Origin: Tritrichomonas musculus
Lineage: Eukaryota; Parabasalia; Tritrichomonadida; Tritrichomonadidae
Reading direction: 5' to 3'
NCBI GenBank assembly: GCA_039105265.1
Contig: JAPFFF010000002.1
Coordinates: forward strand, 310,001-374,000
DNA length: 64,000 bases
Positions 60,986 to 64,000 of the stretch are shown here, piece after piece. A program made the position numbers and the translations under genes. Positions within the stretch are counted from its first letter, which is position 1; each line of letters starts with the position of its first letter. The notes beneath the pieces were generated by a model. The model worked only from the letters and a program-made list of their open reading frames with translations, was not told the DNA's origin and ran no database searches.

Positions 60986-61213
60986 GGTACAAATCTAGTA
61001 CGTTTAGAAACCGCAAATTTTTTTGACACTTTATTAAACTAAACGACATGTTATATAAAAAAAAATATTTTTAAAATAAAAATTTTTAAAAAAAAAATAA
61101 AGTTCAGAATTCCAAATCTGACACTCATTCAAAATAAAACTTTTTCAATAGGGTAAGAGGTCTCAAATATATAACGTTCTTTCTCTCAATTTATAACGTA
61201 CTAGATTTGTACC
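60986..61213. mobile_element. MITE with 19-bp inverted repeats flanked by TTAA
   Basis: Left end GGTACAAATCTAGTACGTT and right end its exact reverse complement give perfect 19-bp TIRs on a 228-bp non-coding element. TTAA flanks both sides (60982-60985 and 61214-61217). TTAA duplication fits piggyBac or Kolobok mobilisation; a TA duplication with one more paired base is the alternative. Confidence 0.7.
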
Positions 61214-61520
61214 TTAATATAATATTTTTTCATAAAAATGGATTTTATATGTAATAATAAATAGAAATAGTTATATTTTTAATTATAATACCTTTTTGAT
61301 TCATCAGAAAATTATAAAAAAAAATTTCAATGAAAAAAACCACCTTTACGATAATTATTTCACATTTATAAACCATAAAATAAATGCAAATATCTTTTTT
61401 TCTACCGCCAAAAAACATTTCATAATAACAAAATATTTTTATAATATTGTATGAAATGTATGTACACAATAAAATATAAATATAACAATAGGATTTTTCT
61501 TTCTACCCTTCTCTCTAGGT

Positions 61521-61557
61521 ACAACTTTTTGAGTTAATAAAACACTCAAAAAGTTGT
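61521..61557. repeat. Perfect 14-bp stem hairpin
   Basis: ACAACTTTTTGAGT and ACTCAAAAAGTTGT are separated by nine bases. It is isolated in AT-rich DNA 100 bp from the hAT remnant; a terminator-like or random hairpin. Confidence 0.6.
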
Positions 61558-61654
61558 AAAACAGAGAACTAAAGATAAATAATATAATAGAGACAGATGT
61601 AAACAACTTTAAACTAAGACAATTAATAAATGGCAATTTGTTAATATTAATATA

Positions 61655-62965
61655 TTAACAGATGGTTATGGGGCATGTATCCCAATTTGCAAAGCGAAAA
61701 TTTTCAGCCCTCAGATGTGTTCGGTAAATTCTGCTAAAACTTCCAATGGAACTGTGTATGTTTCCCAATCAATTTGGATCTCAAATATTGAGGGGATATT
61801 TGGTCTTTCTTTCTTTTTTTATCTTCTTTTGTTGAAATAATTCCATGTTTTTTTCGAAATTTTTAAATTCTGGTAATGCAATTGTTTGTAGTAAGTTGTC
61901 AATTATTGAACGATTATCAAGTATAAAACGTGCACATGTCGATAAGGTATTCCATCTATTTGGCATAAAGTTTGGAATTTTTAAAGGACAATATTTTTTG
62001 AATTCCTTACTTATTTTCATTAAGTAATGTATGATGTATACAACATTTTTCCGAAAATCTTGCAAAAACGGTAGATCTTGAATTAAATCATGAATGCAAA
62101 GTTGTGAAGTGTGCGCAGCACATGCAATACGCAGATAAGCCTCTCCGATCATTGATTTGATGGAATTAGGATCATGTGGATCATTATTTGTTAACGCAGA
62201 TTTCAAATTGGCTGCATTATCACTAACTATACCACTGATTGTAATGTTGTGTTTTTTGCACTCTTTGATGATTGAAGATGTTACTTTTGCAAGAGTGCTG
62301 CTAGATTGAACTTCCACATTTTGTAATCCAGCAAGTCTTAAACCTGTTGGTTCAATAAGTATATATGCATATGTATGTTGGTTTAAGAGAGTTGCTCCTT
62401 CAACTGCAAGTCCACATATTCTTCCACGAAGGTCTTCTAAACCATTATACAACAAAACCCTTGCATGTTCTATTATCAATTCGCGAAGCTTATCTCTATG
62501 AGGAATTTCAAATTTGGGATTTAATGAATGTATGAATTTTTCCCAAGCTGGAGCTTCAAATTGTGTATAAGGAATATTTAAATCCGCAATTAGTTCTATT
62601 AAACTCTGGTGTTCTTGAGAAATCCTTTCGTCTACGTTGGATTTGGGAAAAATAAACTGAAAATTATAATCTTCTTTCTGTACATCAACTTGACCAAAAG
62701 CTTCTAGTATATTGCTGCAATGAACTTTCTTAAGATTATTAAATCTTTCTTGACAAGACTTAACGTGTGCTGCTGCATTGGTGCAATTATGGTAATCACG
62801 GTTACAAATGTTACAATGAAAATCAAAGACGTAATAATAAAAATTGTCGAAGGGCAATTTCGGCGGTTGACCCCAAAATTCAAAGATTATTGTTATAATT
62901 TCAACTCGAAAACAAATAATCAAACAATAATGAATTATCAGAAATACACAATATGCGAATACCAA
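61655..62965 (-). pseudogene. hAT-superfamily transposase, truncated at both ends
   Basis: The main frame (62965-61781) opens with a TTG and no ATG. It has a BED-like finger (CNICNRDYHNC ... HVKSC), then hAT core motifs: ISGIVSDNAANLKSAL, RIACAAHTSQLCIHDLI, and MPNRWNTLSTCARFILDNR. It stops after a Lys-rich stretch where the core should continue. A further piece in another frame (HLRAENFRFANWD, ending at TAA 61655) resembles the downstream region. The acidic residues and dimerisation domain of the C-terminus are missing. No TIR or 8-bp duplication was found. The gene is inactive. Confidence 0.7.
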
Positions 62966-64000
62966 TCAATTGCATTGAGAATTTTTGAGGAATAAAGTAA
63001 AGAAAACTCAATATTCATCATAAATATCTTTTTTTGTCCCATCACTCAAAATATCATTATAAATGTTACTGATTTTATCAATTATAAAATTATGTTTTGG
63101 TTTTTTTTTGTCTAAAAAGGGTGCAATTTTTTAGCACAGTGCTGCAGCACAGAGAACTTTTTGTATGTATATATGGTCCAGATAAACTTTTTGAGAAATT
63201 AAAATTAATATTTTTTAAACAAAATAGCATGACCCCCTATTCATGCTTTTTTTATTCCTTTAAAATAATTAAAAATATTTTTTTTCTTATTTAATATTGA
63301 TTTTAAGCATTAAATCCTAAATTTTATCAATTTAGGAAGCCCAACAAGCCATTTGATTCTCTAAATCAACCATTTTTGAGAAGAATTATTAATCAAATAA
63401 TAATCTCATTTTTGAAAATTTTCGATTATTTCGCCTTTAACATATTCTCTAAATGGCATAAATTAAGAAATCAATAAAAAATACAAGGAACTTTTAATCT
63501 TTTCTATGTAAAATAAAGCTCGAAAAAATGGACGATTATTTTCTTCTGAAAAAGTTGTATGTGCTATAAAGAATTCCTCGTCTAAAAAATACAAATACAC
63601 CCTTTTTTTTAAAAAAGTTACGTTAAAAATCCGTTAATAAAAAATGTGATATAAAAAAAGTAAAGGTTAGAAAACATCACAAAAATTTATCTAGACAAAA
63701 TCAATTTAAATACAAAAATTTATCAAATTGAGAAGATAAAAATACCATCCTTTATAAAAAGTTAAAAATTCAAACAAAATTTGATTTTTTTTTATGAATT
63801 TGAAAATAACCTCTTATATTAGCCATAACGGTTTGTAATTAAAAAAATATTGTTATTTTATATACTATTAAATTAACAATATTTTTAATTAATTTTTCTA
63901 TTTTAATTTCGTTCATATTCTTATAAAAAAAGAATTGAATTTCAATCAAAAAGTTTATAATTCATATCATTTTACTATCTTAACTCACTTTTTCACAATA
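62966..64000. other. AT-rich region to the window end
   Basis: About 1 kb. A 65-codon plus-strand frame at 63097-63294 is hydrophobic and probably random. Contains the palindromic word GCACAGTGCTGCAGCAC near 63137. No gene, RNA or transposon end recognised. Confidence 0.45.

Overview
The window is very AT-rich eukaryotic nuclear DNA. Its genes are single uninterrupted reading frames separated by AT-rich spacers. Gene content points to a trichomonad (parabasalid) protist: a BTB plus F5/8C (discoidin-like) protein, a kinase with Sel1 repeats and UBR-like zinc fingers, an ankyrin protein of the trichomonad type, a VIT/VWA protein, a Sdr-like surface protein, a RasGAP-like protein and a PH-AGC kinase. 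Several starts have a TCA(C/T/A)-type initiator 9-18 nt before the ATG, as known for trichomonads. A Tritrichomonas-like genome would fit; the species is inference. I saw no tRNA, rRNA or convincing spliceosomal intron.

Layout. 1-27 kb is mostly host genes: a partial 3' end, BTB-F5/8C, kinase-Sel1-UBR, a frameshifted ankyrin gene, a nicastrin-like protein (minus), an NPL histone chaperone, a giant coiled-coil protein (minus), a TBC RabGAP, a Ser/Asp-repeat membrane protein (minus) and a 1946-residue helical protein with no ATG at its 5' end (minus). 27.8-35.4 kb is a transposon island: a Kolobok-like element with TTAA target sites, a decayed unknown gene, a Mutator-like transposase with one nonsense codon, a minisatellite, and two inverted-repeat elements, one with a GC-rich loop. 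35.6-44 kb returns to genes: a beta-rich protein, a coiled-coil protein, an ARM-like protein, a glycosyltransferase-like fragment, a TPR-DnaJ protein with a palindrome at its 5' end, and an HMG-box protein. 44-47.7 kb is gene-free, with one 1.16-kb non-autonomous element (8-bp target duplication) and a repeat with pol III-like boxes. 47.7-55.1 kb holds VIT/VWA, RasGAP-like and AGC kinase genes plus a mariner relic. 56.07-60.50 kb is a complete Merlin (IS1016-like) transposon with 818-bp inverted repeats. The rest holds a TTAA-flanked MITE and a truncated hAT transposase.

Working picture: signalling, membrane-traffic and surface genes are interspersed with DNA transposons of at least five superfamilies (Kolobok, Mutator, Merlin, Tc1/mariner, hAT). 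No retrotransposon was recognised. The most informative objects are the two elements whose ends and target duplications can be read directly (Merlin and Kolobok), the 8-bp-TSD element, and the GC-loop foldback. All assignments rest on reading motifs by eye; no database search was run.
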